Shown here: positions 9,313 to 17,670 of the stretch, one piece after another | Numbering within the stretch: position 1 is the first letter of the stretch | How the letters are laid out: each line of letters begins with the position of its first letter | Source of the DNA: a virus | Strand: one strand, 5' to 3' | DNA length: 30,566 nt | Virus record (IMG/VR): IMGVR_UViG_3300033155_001088 | Span: 1-30,566 of that record | Translations under genes and position numbers: made by a program | The notes under the pieces: generated by a model | Seen by the model: the letters and a program-made list of their open reading frames with translations, nothing else | Database searches by the model: none | What the model was told of the DNA's origin: nothing

Positions 9313-12129
9313 ATGCCAATCACTATACAAGAAATAATAGCATCGGATACTATTTCGCAGTTGGTCGATAAGACTAATTTTAATTTTGATCAAATATTAC
9401 TGAATGGTGGAGGGCCAGCCGGACCTAAAGGTGGTCCTGGTCCTACAGGTCCTGCAGGTGGACGAGGCCCAAAGGGTACTACTTGGTATGAAGATAATTC
9501 TAGTGTATCACCAGGAGTTAGTCCAAACGATGTACCACCAACTCCTAATCCATTAGAAGGTGATTATTATTTACAATTTGATGGCCAAGTATGGGAATAT
9601 AACGGAAATGCTTGGGTATTAACTAATATAGATTTACAGGGCCCTGCTGGTTTACCAGGATCAGGTGGTGGTTTTGGATTATTTACAGGTGCTCCTATAT
9701 TTAATCAACAGAACATTAGATATAATGGACCAGTAGGAGCAGGAAATGGTGCTACTACTATTAATGAAGGTGTACCTTCTATTATGATAGGAGGTGTTGC
9801 TGAAGGTACACCATCTTTAGCTGGTATTCCTTTTACATCTTCTTATATAGTACCTCAAGATATTACAATTGGTAACGGTTCTGATAGAACTTCTTTGCTT
9901 ATTCATCAAAAAAATTCAAATAGTAGAGGAATTGTTTTTCATGGTGGTAAATCTGCAGGACTTAATGATAAATTTGAACAAAGCGATCCTGCTCTATTAA
10001 CCAATATATCAATTGCACAAGATGATAGGTTGGTATTTAATATACCTAAACCTGCAACACTTCCTGCTAGTCAGGTTGATATGATAGGATTGCAAGTAAC
10101 TGCCCCTCAAAGAGCAATTGATATTTTTGCAGGTTCAGCTGTAACTATACAATCCGGTGCAGGATTATCCGGCCAATTTGGTGATGGTAGTTTATTAATG
10201 AAAGTAGGTGTTGCAGGTAGTGCATCAGGTAATATGGCTGAGATAGCTACGTCAGGTACACAAGGGCAAACATTGGCTCAATACGGATTTGGAACTAATG
10301 GTGGTGGTGGAAAATTTATTTGGTTAGATCCAACCACGGCACCAGTTAGTTATACAGGTACACAGCAATGGGTTGCTGCAACTCAAAGAATGATAACTCC
10401 TATAGGAAATGATAATAATATTGAACTTTTATCTGGTGGAAATATTAAAATATATGCAAACGATGGTGTTGGTGGAGGACAGGCCGGTGTGCAAATAGAA
10501 GGAGCACAAAGTGGTGTTCGTCTATTAGCTAAAGGTGGTGTTGCGCTATTAGAAGCATCATCTAATAATCCTGCTACAGCCCTTAATAATATATTAATTG
10601 AACAAACATCAGAAAGACCTAACTCGTTAGGACCAGGTGGTGAACTTTATATTATTTCAGGTACACAAACAATTCTTAGAGGAAATTCTAATCAACCTGG
10701 GCCAGGTCCATTCTCACAAAGAGGGCCAAGTATTGTTTTAGATTATAAGGCTACTGGATATGCTGGAATTTCAACACCTCATACTAGATTTGTAGGTAGA
10801 CAAACGTGGGTTGCACAAGGACAAGGATCTTCACAACCAATTGATAGTATACAAAAGCGTGCTAATTTAAACGGAATATTAGAAGGGATATACAATTATA
10901 CCCAAGTGGCTGATGCCGTTCCTGGTTTTATGGTTGAAGCAAATACATTGGTCCCTATTTCAACTAACCAAGGCGATAGTGGTAATATAGCTACTAGAAT
11001 AGCTGATGAAATGACTGGTGCTAATTCATTTGATCCAACACAATTAGAGCCACTAGGTTATCCAAAAGATGCTTTTGATAGGTCAATAAGTATACAGTCA
11101 TTTAATGGACAGTTACAGACTCCTGGTATACCAACCGGTAATAATTTTAACTATGGTGTTGGTAATGAACAATTTTTCAGTTTTAGTCGAAATAAGGTTT
11201 CATGGGCTACCCCTTGGGTACAGAACAGAAGCCAAGAAAAGAATAGTGGTAAAAATTATAATCCAACTACAGATTTAACTAAGGATCAATCTAATAGTGC
11301 AAATATTAATAATACTCAGAGGTATGGTTTTAATACTTTATCAAAATTTAGCCCTACTAATTATGCAGGTATGCCAACACAGGATGATCTTGCAACATCT
11401 CCATCATTGATGACAATAACTTTTGCGCCATCTAATAATGAGACCCCACTAATAGGTGGTCCGACAAACCCAGCTGATATATACCAACCTGAATCCCAAC
11501 CGTTGGGGCAGTTGGCAAGACCAGCAGATCCTCAGGGACCAGTTGAATATGATTGGACTGCTAATAGTCCTCAAGGAGGTTTTTATTTTCCAGTAGGTGC
11601 GTATCCTGGACAAAGACTGATGGTAATATTTAGACATTATACTACTAGCTACACACAAAACAAAGTAGGCTCATCTGGATTGGACCAATTATTATCCTAT
11701 GGTGATATTGAGGTTTTAATCCCAACGCTTAGAAGAAGATCCTATCTTACTAGTGGTGGAAATGCAGGAAATGGTAATTGGACAAATTGGTATGGAACAT
11801 TGGCTCCATCATATCCAGGTTTACCTGTGAATGCGCTTGGCTATGTAGCAGTTAATTTAAATATAGATTTTAATGGTGGTCAGCGAGGCCAAATGCAAGA
11901 GCAAGTATTTGAATTAGTGTGGGATGGTACAACAACTAAAATGACCAATAATGGGGCAGGAAATCTTGCTAGCTTTCCAAGCCCTGCACAACCAACTGGA
12001 TCTTTGGTAGAAGTTCAGTATGGGTGGCAGATATTAAACAGAAAGCTAACACCTATTAATGGTAGTCTTTCTCTGGCTGGAAAATATCCATGTTCAGGAA
12101 ATCCGGCTGTATGTATACCATACCCTTAA
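9313..12129 (+). CDS. Collagen-like tail fibre/adhesin protein (938 aa)
   Basis: Residues 1-33 form a short N-terminal helix (IIASDTISQLVDKTNFNFDQ), probably the attachment or trimerisation segment. Residues 34-55 are seven consecutive Gly-X-Y triplets (GPA GPK GGP GPT GPA GGR GPK), a collagen-like triple-helix signature. A second short Gly-Pro run (GPAGLPGSGGG) follows a WEYNGNAW-type beta module near residues 100-120, as in many phage fibres with GDYY...W linkers. The remaining ~800 residues are Gly/Asn/Thr/Ser rich and beta-like, typical of a receptor-binding shaft and tip. Two Cys residues sit close to the C-terminus (YPCSGNPAVC), possibly a disulphide. The gene starts 9 bases after the preceding stop, with an agagaaATG leader. 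The fibre call is secure in kind; the receptor is unknown. Confidence 0.75.
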   Translation: MPITIQEIIASDTISQLVDKTNFNFDQILLNGGGPAGPKGGPGPTGPAGGRGPKGTTWYEDNSSVSPGVSPNDVPPTPNPLEGDYYLQFDGQVWEYNGNAWVLTNIDLQGPAGLPGSGGGFGLFTGAPIFNQQNIRYNGPVGAGNGATTINEGVPSIMIGGVAEGTPSLAGIPFTSSYIVPQDITIGNGSDRTSLLIHQKNSNSRGIVFHGGKSAGLNDKFEQSDPALLTNISIAQDDRLVFNIPKPATLPASQVDMIGLQVTAPQRAIDIFAGSAVTIQSGAGLSGQFGDGSLLMKVGVAGSASGNMAEIATSGTQGQTLAQYGFGTNGGGGKFIWLDPTTAPVSYTGTQQWVAATQRMITPIGNDNNIELLSGGNIKIYANDGVGGGQAGVQIEGAQSGVRLLAKGGVALLEASSNNPATALNNILIEQTSERPNSLGPGGELYIISGTQTILRGNSNQPGPGPFSQRGPSIVLDYKATGYAGISTPHTRFVGRQTWVAQGQGSSQPIDSIQKRANLNGILEGIYNYTQVADAVPGFMVEANTLVPISTNQGDSGNIATRIADEMTGANSFDPTQLEPLGYPKDAFDRSISIQSFNGQLQTPGIPTGNNFNYGVGNEQFFSFSRNKVSWATPWVQNRSQEKNSGKNYNPTTDLTKDQSNSANINNTQRYGFNTLSKFSPTNYAGMPTQDDLATSPSLMTITFAPSNNETPLIGGPTNPADIYQPESQPLGQLARPADPQGPVEYDWTANSPQGGFYFPVGAYPGQRLMVIFRHYTTSYTQNKVGSSGLDQLLSYGDIEVLIPTLRRRSYLTSGGNAGNGNWTNWYGTLAPSYPGLPVNALGYVAVNLNIDFNGGQRGQMQEQVFELVWDGTTTKMTNNGAGNLASFPSPAQPTGSLVEVQYGWQILNRKLTPINGSLSLAGKYPCSGNPAVCIPYP

Positions 12130-12155
12130 TATAAACATTTAAAGAAAAATTTAAA

Positions 12156-12392
12156 ATGACAAAAAAAGAAATAAAAGAATTAAATAGTTTTATAAAAAGG
12201 TATAGGGAAATACAACTTTCCTTAGACTTAATGCAAAAAAGTATTGAAAGTTTAGCCAAGAAAAGAGATGGCTTATTTCAAGAAGTAGACGGCATGAAAT
12301 TAAAAGAAAAAAAGTTCATGGATAAAATTACAAAAAAATATGGGGCATCTGAGGTTACACCTAATAAGCTGCTTCCTTTTATTGAAGAATGA
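12156..12392 (+). CDS. Small coiled-coil protein (78 aa)
   Basis: A short, Lys/Glu-rich, almost entirely helical protein with heptad-like spacing of Leu, Ile and Met over residues 5-60, and no membrane segment. The start has an A-rich leader (gaaaaatttaaaATG). Its TGA stop overlaps the ATG of the next gene by four bases (ATGA at 12389-12392), so the two are probably translationally coupled and may work together. The size and form could fit a small chaperone, a tail-completion factor or a partner of the membrane protein that follows. I do not recognise a family. Confidence 0.6.
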   Translation: MTKKEIKELNSFIKRYREIQLSLDLMQKSIESLAKKRDGLFQEVDGMKLKEKKFMDKITKKYGASEVTPNKLLPFIEE

Positions 12393-13174
12393 TACTGATA
12401 GCTAAAAATATTCTTGGTATTTTAACTGATCCGAAAAACACCAGGATGTTTTTACTCGGAGGTATCGGTGTACTTTTATTTTTGCTGTTAAGGCAATGTA
12501 ATGAAACTGAAAATGCTAAAGGTGAAGTTACTCGTATCCAAAATAATTTGGTTGCTGCTAATGACACTATTCGGAATTATGTAAATGAAAAAGGCGAATC
12601 TGTTGGTGAAATTAAAGGTTTAAATTTATCTTTAGAAGAACTGAGAGATAGTTTAGAGTATGAAAAAAATAGACCGCCTATAACAGTAGTTAAATATAAA
12701 ACTATCGTTGAGGAAAAAATTGTTGAAGTTCCAGTTAAAACAAAAGATACTGTAGTTAAACAAGGCAATAAAGAATTTAAATCAATTTTAAGTTTTGATT
12801 CTAAAGGAGAATGGGGCAAAAGCTCTAGATTAATTGATGTATCATTGCCGTATACTTTAAATGATAGTTTAATTTTTGGATCTGCAAATATAGGATTAAA
12901 ACAAAACATTTGGTTAGATGCAACCCTTTCACAGGATATTAAAACCAAAGAGGTATTTATTAAATTAACTTCTGATTATCCAGGAACTACATTTAATAGT
13001 ACACAAGGAATAATGATTAATAAAAAGAGCTCTGCGTTTAAAAGCTTACAGATGGAAAACCGAAAGCCGTTTGGATTAGGTTTAAATATGGGAGTAGGTA
13101 TAACAGGCCAAGGAACTTTTGGACCATACATTGGTGTTGGTGTTTCATGGAACCCTAAGCTTTTGCAATGGTAA
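12389..13174 (+). CDS. Membrane-anchored coiled-coil protein, possibly spanin-like or DUF6808-like (261 aa)
   Basis: One clear transmembrane segment lies at about residues 20-36 (FLLGGIGVLLFLLL), followed by a short charged stretch and a coiled coil (about 40-92). A Val/Lys-rich beta linker comes next (VVKYKTIVEEKIVEVPVKTK, about 98-120). The C-terminal ~120 residues alternate polar and hydrophobic residues and end in Gly-rich strands (GLGLNMGVGITGQGTFGPYI...), reminiscent of outer-membrane beta strands. The N-in layout with a periplasmic coiled coil recalls i-spanin or Rz-type lysis proteins and a group of Bacteroidota phage proteins of unknown function that I associate with DUF6808. That name is from memory and unverified. 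The gene overlaps the upstream small gene by four bases. A lysis or envelope role is inference. Confidence 0.5.
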   Translation: MILIAKNILGILTDPKNTRMFLLGGIGVLLFLLLRQCNETENAKGEVTRIQNNLVAANDTIRNYVNEKGESVGEIKGLNLSLEELRDSLEYEKNRPPITVVKYKTIVEEKIVEVPVKTKDTVVKQGNKEFKSILSFDSKGEWGKSSRLIDVSLPYTLNDSLIFGSANIGLKQNIWLDATLSQDIKTKEVFIKLTSDYPGTTFNSTQGIMINKKSSAFKSLQMENRKPFGLGLNMGVGITGQGTFGPYIGVGVSWNPKLLQW

Positions 13175-13188
13175 ATAAATAGAATAGA

Positions 13189-14580
13189 ATGGAATCATCA
13201 AGGTTTATACAAATATCTGAGCAAATACTTATAGAGTATGTCTATACAAGTCAAGCTACACCAACGACATTTAATACGGCTAATTACCCTATTGAATTAA
13301 TGAGGGATGCTAATACTCAAGGTACTTACTTTTTTAATACCGATACTGTAGTTGGTACAATGGGTAATGATAGAGACGGTTCAGCAGTTTCTAACAATAA
13401 AACTCGAACTCAGTATGTTTCATTAGATACAGATATTGGTGTACCTTATAATGATTATAGTCCTGAGTTAACTGATAGCGTAGATTTATTGCAAACATTT
13501 GCTCCTCAGTTGGATATTGCATATGATAAGGTAAGGGTCCATTTTGTAGCAGGTTTTAATTTTGAAGGTTTTGACGGAATTGTATTTGAAGTATTAACAC
13601 CAAGGAGAGATGGGGTTATGATGAATTTAAGTTCTATTAATTTCTTAAAAACTGATACTCCTACGTTTAATCCAGACCCTTTATTATTAGCTGATAAGTT
13701 ATATGCTACTTTTATTGAATGGAGAGTTCCTTCTTTATTCTTTATGAATAATGCATTTGATCCAGCAGACTCTAATGGATTAGCCTACCGTATAACTGAA
13801 GGCCAAGGATTTATTGGTACTCCTCCAATTACGTTGAGAGCTACTGGTATATATGAAACTATTGTAGAGAATTCATATAGCTTCTATGAAATGGAAGAAA
13901 TTAATTCAGTGTCTATTTTAAATAGAGACATCTATGATAACTTATATGCTGAAGTAAAGCAATCAACAGCCGGTGATTATTATGAATTATCAGGGCAAGT
14001 AGTAGGATCTACGTTTAGTAATTTTATTGCACAACTTAATTCATCAGGTGGACAGTATGTTGTATTTCATGAAATTAGCGTAACTGAGCAGATAGGTGTT
14101 ACATTTACACAGACAAGCTTTCAGGTATTTACGCAGGATAATGATTTTGATGAACCTATATTATTTAGACCTATAATTAAAAATGCAAATAGTGCTATTT
14201 CTTTTTCTATAAATTATGTATTAAGACTGTACAATAAAGCTGATGCTACACAAATAATTAAAAATGCTAACTTAACTTCATTTGAGGCTCAAAAATATGG
14301 ACCACAAATGTTAACTATTAACTTAGGCGTTGTTCCTACTGTAGCTAATGTTTACAATCAGATTAATAATGATACTGGAAAACAAATAGTAGTTGGCGGT
14401 GGAAGAAGTGATACATTAAATGTTGATACAACTGAACAAATAGTTGAAAAATTAGTTGTTAAGACTTCATATGTAACAACATTTAGAGATAGAATAAAAG
14501 TTAAAGTAACAGCATCTCCTGTAAAAGTAGAAACAATAACAGAAGATGATAGTGATTCTTTATCAGCTACGATTGAATAA
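13189..14580 (+). CDS. Probable virion structural protein, unknown family (463 aa)
   Basis: It starts 14 bases after the preceding stop in an A-rich context (taaatagaatagaATG). The protein is soluble, rich in Asn, Thr, Phe and Asp, and predicted mostly beta, with no signal peptide and no recognisable enzyme motif. The last ~60 residues form a distinct Val/Lys/Thr-rich segment after a Gly-rich turn (VVGGGRSDT) and end in an acidic tail (TEDDSDSLSATIE). The neighbours are membrane or fibre genes upstream and a coiled-coil protein and a gp19-like tail-tube protein downstream, with gaps of about 11 bases, so a tail or neck structural role is likely. No homologue is recognised. Confidence 0.55.
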   Translation: MESSRFIQISEQILIEYVYTSQATPTTFNTANYPIELMRDANTQGTYFFNTDTVVGTMGNDRDGSAVSNNKTRTQYVSLDTDIGVPYNDYSPELTDSVDLLQTFAPQLDIAYDKVRVHFVAGFNFEGFDGIVFEVLTPRRDGVMMNLSSINFLKTDTPTFNPDPLLLADKLYATFIEWRVPSLFFMNNAFDPADSNGLAYRITEGQGFIGTPPITLRATGIYETIVENSYSFYEMEEINSVSILNRDIYDNLYAEVKQSTAGDYYELSGQVVGSTFSNFIAQLNSSGGQYVVFHEISVTEQIGVTFTQTSFQVFTQDNDFDEPILFRPIIKNANSAISFSINYVLRLYNKADATQIIKNANLTSFEAQKYGPQMLTINLGVVPTVANVYNQINNDTGKQIVVGGGRSDTLNVDTTEQIVEKLVVKTSYVTTFRDRIKVKVTASPVKVETITEDDSDSLSATIE

Positions 14581-14591
14581 TAAAATAAAAA

Positions 14592-15515
14592 ATGGCAATA
14601 GAAACTAACATATCATTAACCAAAACTGAAAAGCAGTATTATCAAAGGTTTGTTAACTTAGCAGTTAATGACAAGCCATTACCACAGGGTGATGCAACAA
14701 TTAGGATAACACCTTTTGATGATTATTATCTTTTTACTATATTTGATGAAATTGAAGGAGCGGATACTCCAATAGATTTAAGTAATGTTGGCGATCTTTA
14801 TTTAAACTTTATTGGTGAAAATGATGACATAGATATTAAAAACCATACACAAGTTGCTGAAGTAGATTTAGCAAAAGGTGAAGTTTTATTTAGAATAACT
14901 AGAGATGATAGCAAAAAGATCCTAGCATTAGATAACAATAACTTTTATATTTCTACAAAGATGGTTGATCCTAGTGATGGGTCTACATCAGATGAATCTG
15001 TTTTATATCAAGGCTTATGGTTAGCAGTTGATGATGCAAATAGAATAACTTTACAATCTCAGATTGAAGAACAGAGATTAGAATATACAATAGAATTGGC
15101 TAGACTTAAAGATGAATTAGAACAGTGCAAGGCAGAAAATGCAGAACTTTTAAATGGTGCAGCTGAAGATGATGCAACTATTGCTGCATTACAGGCTAGT
15201 AACTTAGAACTTACTGATGAAGTTGCAAGACTATCTGCCGAATTAGGATCTTCTAAAAATGCATTTATATTAAAGTCAGCTCAACAGGCGCAGGCATTGG
15301 CTGAATTACAAAAATTAAGAAGACAGCAAACTCTTGCAATAAAGCAGAAGGCTATAGTGGCTCAAACGAGATCTAAAAGAAAATATTTCTTTAGGCTATC
15401 TGCAAAAAACTTACAGAGTTATACTACACGAAGAAATCCAATAGGAAGGCCAACTAATAAGTTTTTTGGTTCTCTAGGTAGAGGTTTTAATAACCCTTTC
15501 TTTGATCGTTTATAA
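14592..15515 (+). CDS. Structural protein with central coiled coil and basic C-terminus (307 aa)
   Basis: Three parts are visible. Residues 1-155 form a beta-rich domain (ATIRITPFDDYYLFTIFD, then a strand rich in Asp/Asn) that resembles an immunoglobulin-like or baseplate-attachment fold. Residues about 155-245 are a long coiled coil with repeated Leu, Glu and Ala (for example LARLKDELEQCKAENAELL). The C-terminal ~60 residues are strongly basic (RSKRKYFF, TTRRNPIGR) and Phe/Gly-rich at the end. The coiled coil suggests an oligomeric fibre, whisker-like or connector protein. The basic tail may bind DNA or another virion protein. It sits 11 bases after the preceding gene and 12 before the tail-tube-like gene. 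Confidence 0.55.
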   Translation: MAIETNISLTKTEKQYYQRFVNLAVNDKPLPQGDATIRITPFDDYYLFTIFDEIEGADTPIDLSNVGDLYLNFIGENDDIDIKNHTQVAEVDLAKGEVLFRITRDDSKKILALDNNNFYISTKMVDPSDGSTSDESVLYQGLWLAVDDANRITLQSQIEEQRLEYTIELARLKDELEQCKAENAELLNGAAEDDATIAALQASNLELTDEVARLSAELGSSKNAFILKSAQQAQALAELQKLRRQQTLAIKQKAIVAQTRSKRKYFFRLSAKNLQSYTTRRNPIGRPTNKFFGSLGRGFNNPFFDRL

Positions 15516-15527
15516 TAAACAAGAATT

Positions 15528-16082
15528 ATGATATTAAGCGCTAGAAATAATCAATTTAAATTTGACTTCCCAAGGAATTTTATACCTAAAGAAATATCTG
15601 ATAAGTATAAACCTTTTTTAACTAGGATACCTGGTGGTCTTATTAAAGAACCTATTGATTATTGGAACTATGGAATACAATCAATTAATTTACCAGGGCC
15701 ATCTTTTGATCCTGTAGTACAGGCAGATTATCCAGGTAATCAGCGAGCATTTAGATCAAGCTTACCTAAACAAGAATTATTTGATAAAACATTTACTGTT
15801 ACTATGCAGGCATTTGATGGTTATGTTAATTATTGGATGGCTATAGAAATGTTTGACTATTATTATAAGTTAAGTGGCAAACACCCATATTTACCAGAAG
15901 GTGTTGGTGTACAAATGTTAGATTCTGATGGAACTGTATTTGTAACAGTCCAATTAAAAGATATGTTTATTTCAAATATTGGAGCATTAGATTTAAACTT
16001 TTCAAGTAACACGATTGAATTCCAAACTTTTGATATGACATTCTCTTATAACATTCTAGATGTTGTTGTTAACATAACCTAA
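15528..16082 (+). CDS. T4 gp19-like tail-tube family protein (184 aa)
   Basis: The size is close to that of T4 gp19 (163 aa). Residues about 25-110 run from a Pro-rich start into a strand-turn pattern typical of tube monomers: a segment with SINLPGPSFDP, then a strand with KTFTVTMQAFDGYVNYW and an amphipathic YYY helix. A C-terminal beta hairpin ends in FQTFDMTFSYNI. Tail-tube proteins of this family stack as hexameric rings inside the contractile sheath. No sheath gene is visible in this window, so this could instead be a gp19 paralogue that serves as tube initiator or terminator at the baseplate. The family assignment rests on remembered sequence pattern, not on a search. Confidence 0.55.
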   Translation: MILSARNNQFKFDFPRNFIPKEISDKYKPFLTRIPGGLIKEPIDYWNYGIQSINLPGPSFDPVVQADYPGNQRAFRSSLPKQELFDKTFTVTMQAFDGYVNYWMAIEMFDYYYKLSGKHPYLPEGVGVQMLDSDGTVFVTVQLKDMFISNIGALDLNFSSNTIEFQTFDMTFSYNILDVVVNIT

Positions 16083-16093
16083 TATATAAATAA
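16079..16093 (+). promoter_or_regulatory. Promoter-like element CTAATATATAAATAA before the glycine-zipper gene
   Basis: It overlaps the stop of the gp19-like gene and lies 28 bases upstream of the ATG at 16107. It contains TATAAATA, the exact T4 late-promoter core, and shares CTAATATATAA with the elements at 9234 and 25694. Transcription activity is inferred. Confidence 0.5.
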
Positions 16094-16106
16094 ATAAAGT
16101 ATAGAA

Positions 16107-16463
16107 ATGAAAACCTTTAAAGACTATTTACAAGAATCTTATAATGAATCAGTTGATATTCAAAATTTATTAAATGAGTCTCATGATTTAACAGAAGAAC
16201 AAGAAGCTGCAATTGATGCAACTGTAGATAGAATAATGGAAGCACAAAAAGCTGGTAAGAATTTAGAAGATTGTGTTGAAGAAATTATTAACGAAGGAGT
16301 TTTAGGTTCTATCTTTGGTGGTCTTACAGGTTTTGCATTAGGTAAGACTATAGGTAAAGCAGTTGCTAAAGTATTAGGTGTTACTAAAGGAGCTCTTTAT
16401 GATTTATTAACCTCACGTCTTGTAGGTGCTGCATTAGGTGCAGTTATCGGCAAGAGAATATAA
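16107..16463 (+). CDS. Small protein with capsid-targeting-like N-terminus and glycine-zipper C-terminus (118 aa)
   Basis: The N-terminus MKTFKDYLQES fits the capsid-targeting pattern of T4 internal head proteins, with a possible gp21-type cut after E10 (L-Q-E|S). Further L/I-x-E sites are E24 (L-N-E|S), E45 (I-M-E|A) and E63 (I-N-E|G). Residues 11-63 are acidic and helical. Residues 64-118 are strikingly different: Gly/Ala/Ile/Leu rich with G71-G75-G79-G83 and G107-G111-G115 spacing, a glycine zipper typical of membrane-inserting helices, ending in KRI. Processing at E63 would release a 55-residue hydrophobic basic peptide. A promoter-like element lies at 16079-16093. It is probably a head internal or core protein; membrane activity is inference. 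Confidence 0.6.
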   Translation: MKTFKDYLQESYNESVDIQNLLNESHDLTEEQEAAIDATVDRIMEAQKAGKNLEDCVEEIINEGVLGSIFGGLTGFALGKTIGKAVAKVLGVTKGALYDLLTSRLVGAALGAVIGKRI

Positions 16464-16468
16464 TTAGA

Positions 16469-17128
16469 ATGATCCACATAGGAATTGATTTTTCATTAAA
16501 TAGTCCAGGTGCTTGTGTAGAAACAGCTGATGGCAAATATCACTTTATAACTTTTTTTAATTACGGAAATCGTATATGGGATGAAGAAGGTAAAAAAATA
16601 CCTAAAGCATTCTCAGTACATAAAGAGCTTATGGATGATTCTGCATTATTAGGTTTTCCATATAATAGAGAAGTTACTAGTAAAGAGTTTTTACCTAGAG
16701 AAAGGCAAAAGTTAGAAGACGCTGGAAATATTAGTTCTTTAATGGTAAATATATTTTCTACGTTGTTTGATGGCGATAATGTTAATGTAGCATTAGAAGG
16801 ATTTTCTTATGGATCAAAAGGTAACTCATTTATAGATATCATTCAATATAATACTTTTTTAAGAAAGGAATTAATAGATAAGTATTCAATAAACAATCTT
16901 TCTGTTTTTCAACCTTCTCATGTAAAGAAATTAGCAGGCAAAGGAAATGCAAATAAACATTATATGGCTAAAGCATTTCAAGATGATGTCCTTAATGATA
17001 AGAACCTAAGGAAGACTAAACTTTGGAAATGGTGTCAAGGAAAAGACTTCAGCATTAAAATTCCTAAACCCATAGATGACATCGTTGATGCCTACTTTAT
17101 ACTTAAAGCCTTAAAGGCTACTAACTAG
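16469..17128 (+). CDS. RuvC-like Holliday-junction resolvase/nuclease (219 aa)
   Basis: The N-terminus MIHIGIDFSLNSPGA is the first strand of an RNase H/RuvC fold with catalytic Asp at D7. A second strand ends in VALEGFSYGS with E110, and the C-terminal helix carries PIDDIVDAYF with D203, D204 and D207. Together they make the usual acidic metal-binding set D-E-D-D. RuvC-like enzymes cut branched DNA. In phages they resolve replication and recombination intermediates before packaging, the job of endonuclease VII (gp49) in T4. It lies 5 bases after the glycine-zipper gene and shortly before the co-chaperonin and gene 32. The fold is well supported by residues; substrate specificity is inferred. 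Confidence 0.75.
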   Translation: MIHIGIDFSLNSPGACVETADGKYHFITFFNYGNRIWDEEGKKIPKAFSVHKELMDDSALLGFPYNREVTSKEFLPRERQKLEDAGNISSLMVNIFSTLFDGDNVNVALEGFSYGSKGNSFIDIIQYNTFLRKELIDKYSINNLSVFQPSHVKKLAGKGNANKHYMAKAFQDDVLNDKNLRKTKLWKWCQGKDFSIKIPKPIDDIVDAYFILKALKATN

Positions 17129-17177
17129 ATACTTTTCTAACATTGAATAGTTAAAAATTATATTGCAACTTAGAAAT

Positions 17178-17504
17178 TTTGTTTCAGCTTTCTATAAAAA
17201 AAATTAAAATAAAATGATAAAACCTTTAGGAAATAGAATATTTGTAAAAAAAGATGGACAACCAGAGAAGAAAGGTAACATAATTTTATTAAAAAGCGAA
17301 GGTGCATATGCCCCACCGTATTCAGGTATAATCACAGGAGTAGGTAAGGACATAGAAGATAAAGATTATAAAATAGGAGAAAGGGTATTATTTCATGATA
17401 CAGCAGGTAGCGAAATTACAATTCAAGGAGAAACTATATTTTTTATACGCGAGAGCGATGTCACTGCAATTATAGAAAAAAATGTTCAGATAGTCTGAAA
17501 CAAA
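17178..17504. repeat. 10-base inverted repeat flanking the co-chaperonin gene
   Basis: TTTGTTTCAG at 17178-17187 and its reverse complement CTGAAACAAA at 17495-17504 bracket the co-chaperonin gene; the right copy overlaps its TGA stop. The arms are too far apart for a simple hairpin, but long-range mRNA pairing or a relic of insertion is possible. Confidence 0.45.
17214..17498 (+). CDS. GroES-like co-chaperonin (94 aa)
   Basis: The whole protein follows the GroES/Cpn10 pattern: MIKPLGNRIFVKK at the N-terminus, a mobile-loop region with KKGNIILLKSEG at about 19-30, then YSGIITGVGKDI and a YKIGERVLFHD strand. It ends in the IRESDVTAII segment that matches the conserved end of GroES. At 94 residues it is the size of GroES (about 97) and shorter than T4 gp31 (111). 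Such phage proteins replace or supplement host GroES so that GroEL can fold the major capsid protein. The leader is A-rich (aaaattaaaataaaATG) with no Shine-Dalgarno. The gene is bracketed by a 10-base inverted repeat (17178-17187 and 17495-17504). Confidence 0.85.
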   Translation: MIKPLGNRIFVKKDGQPEKKGNIILLKSEGAYAPPYSGIITGVGKDIEDKDYKIGERVLFHDTAGSEITIQGETIFFIRESDVTAIIEKNVQIV

Positions 17505-17670
17505 CTGACTTAGGGGATATATAATAAACAAAGGAATCAATAATATTTTGGTTCTTTTTAAATAGGCGATAACAAGGCGAAGTAAATAGGCATTAAAAAA
17601 TTAAAAGGCGTTTTATATACGGAGTTTTGTTATCATTAAATAAATTAATAACAAAAAAAAGGCAATTAAC
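17499..17670 (+). promoter_or_regulatory. Leader of gene 32 with inverted repeat and repeated AGGC motifs
   Basis: A gap of 172 bases, the longest between genes here. It holds a promoter-like TATATAATAA (17518-17527), an 8-base inverted repeat GATAACAA (17568-17575) and TTGTTATC (17627-17634), and five AGGC copies (AGGCG, AGGCG, AGGCA, AGGCG, AGGCA), the last just before the ATG. T4 gene 32 is controlled by its protein binding a leader pseudoknot; a similar role is plausible. Confidence 0.5.

Noticed and set aside
12577-12948. 123-aa minus-strand open frame
   Set aside because: Overlaps the membrane-anchored coiled-coil gene completely; the plus-strand gene is coupled to its neighbour by ATGA and has a credible domain order.
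17129-17213. Possible tRNA or small RNA in the gap before the co-chaperonin
   Set aside because: Only 85 bases, very AT-rich, no cloverleaf arms or CCA end found by eye.
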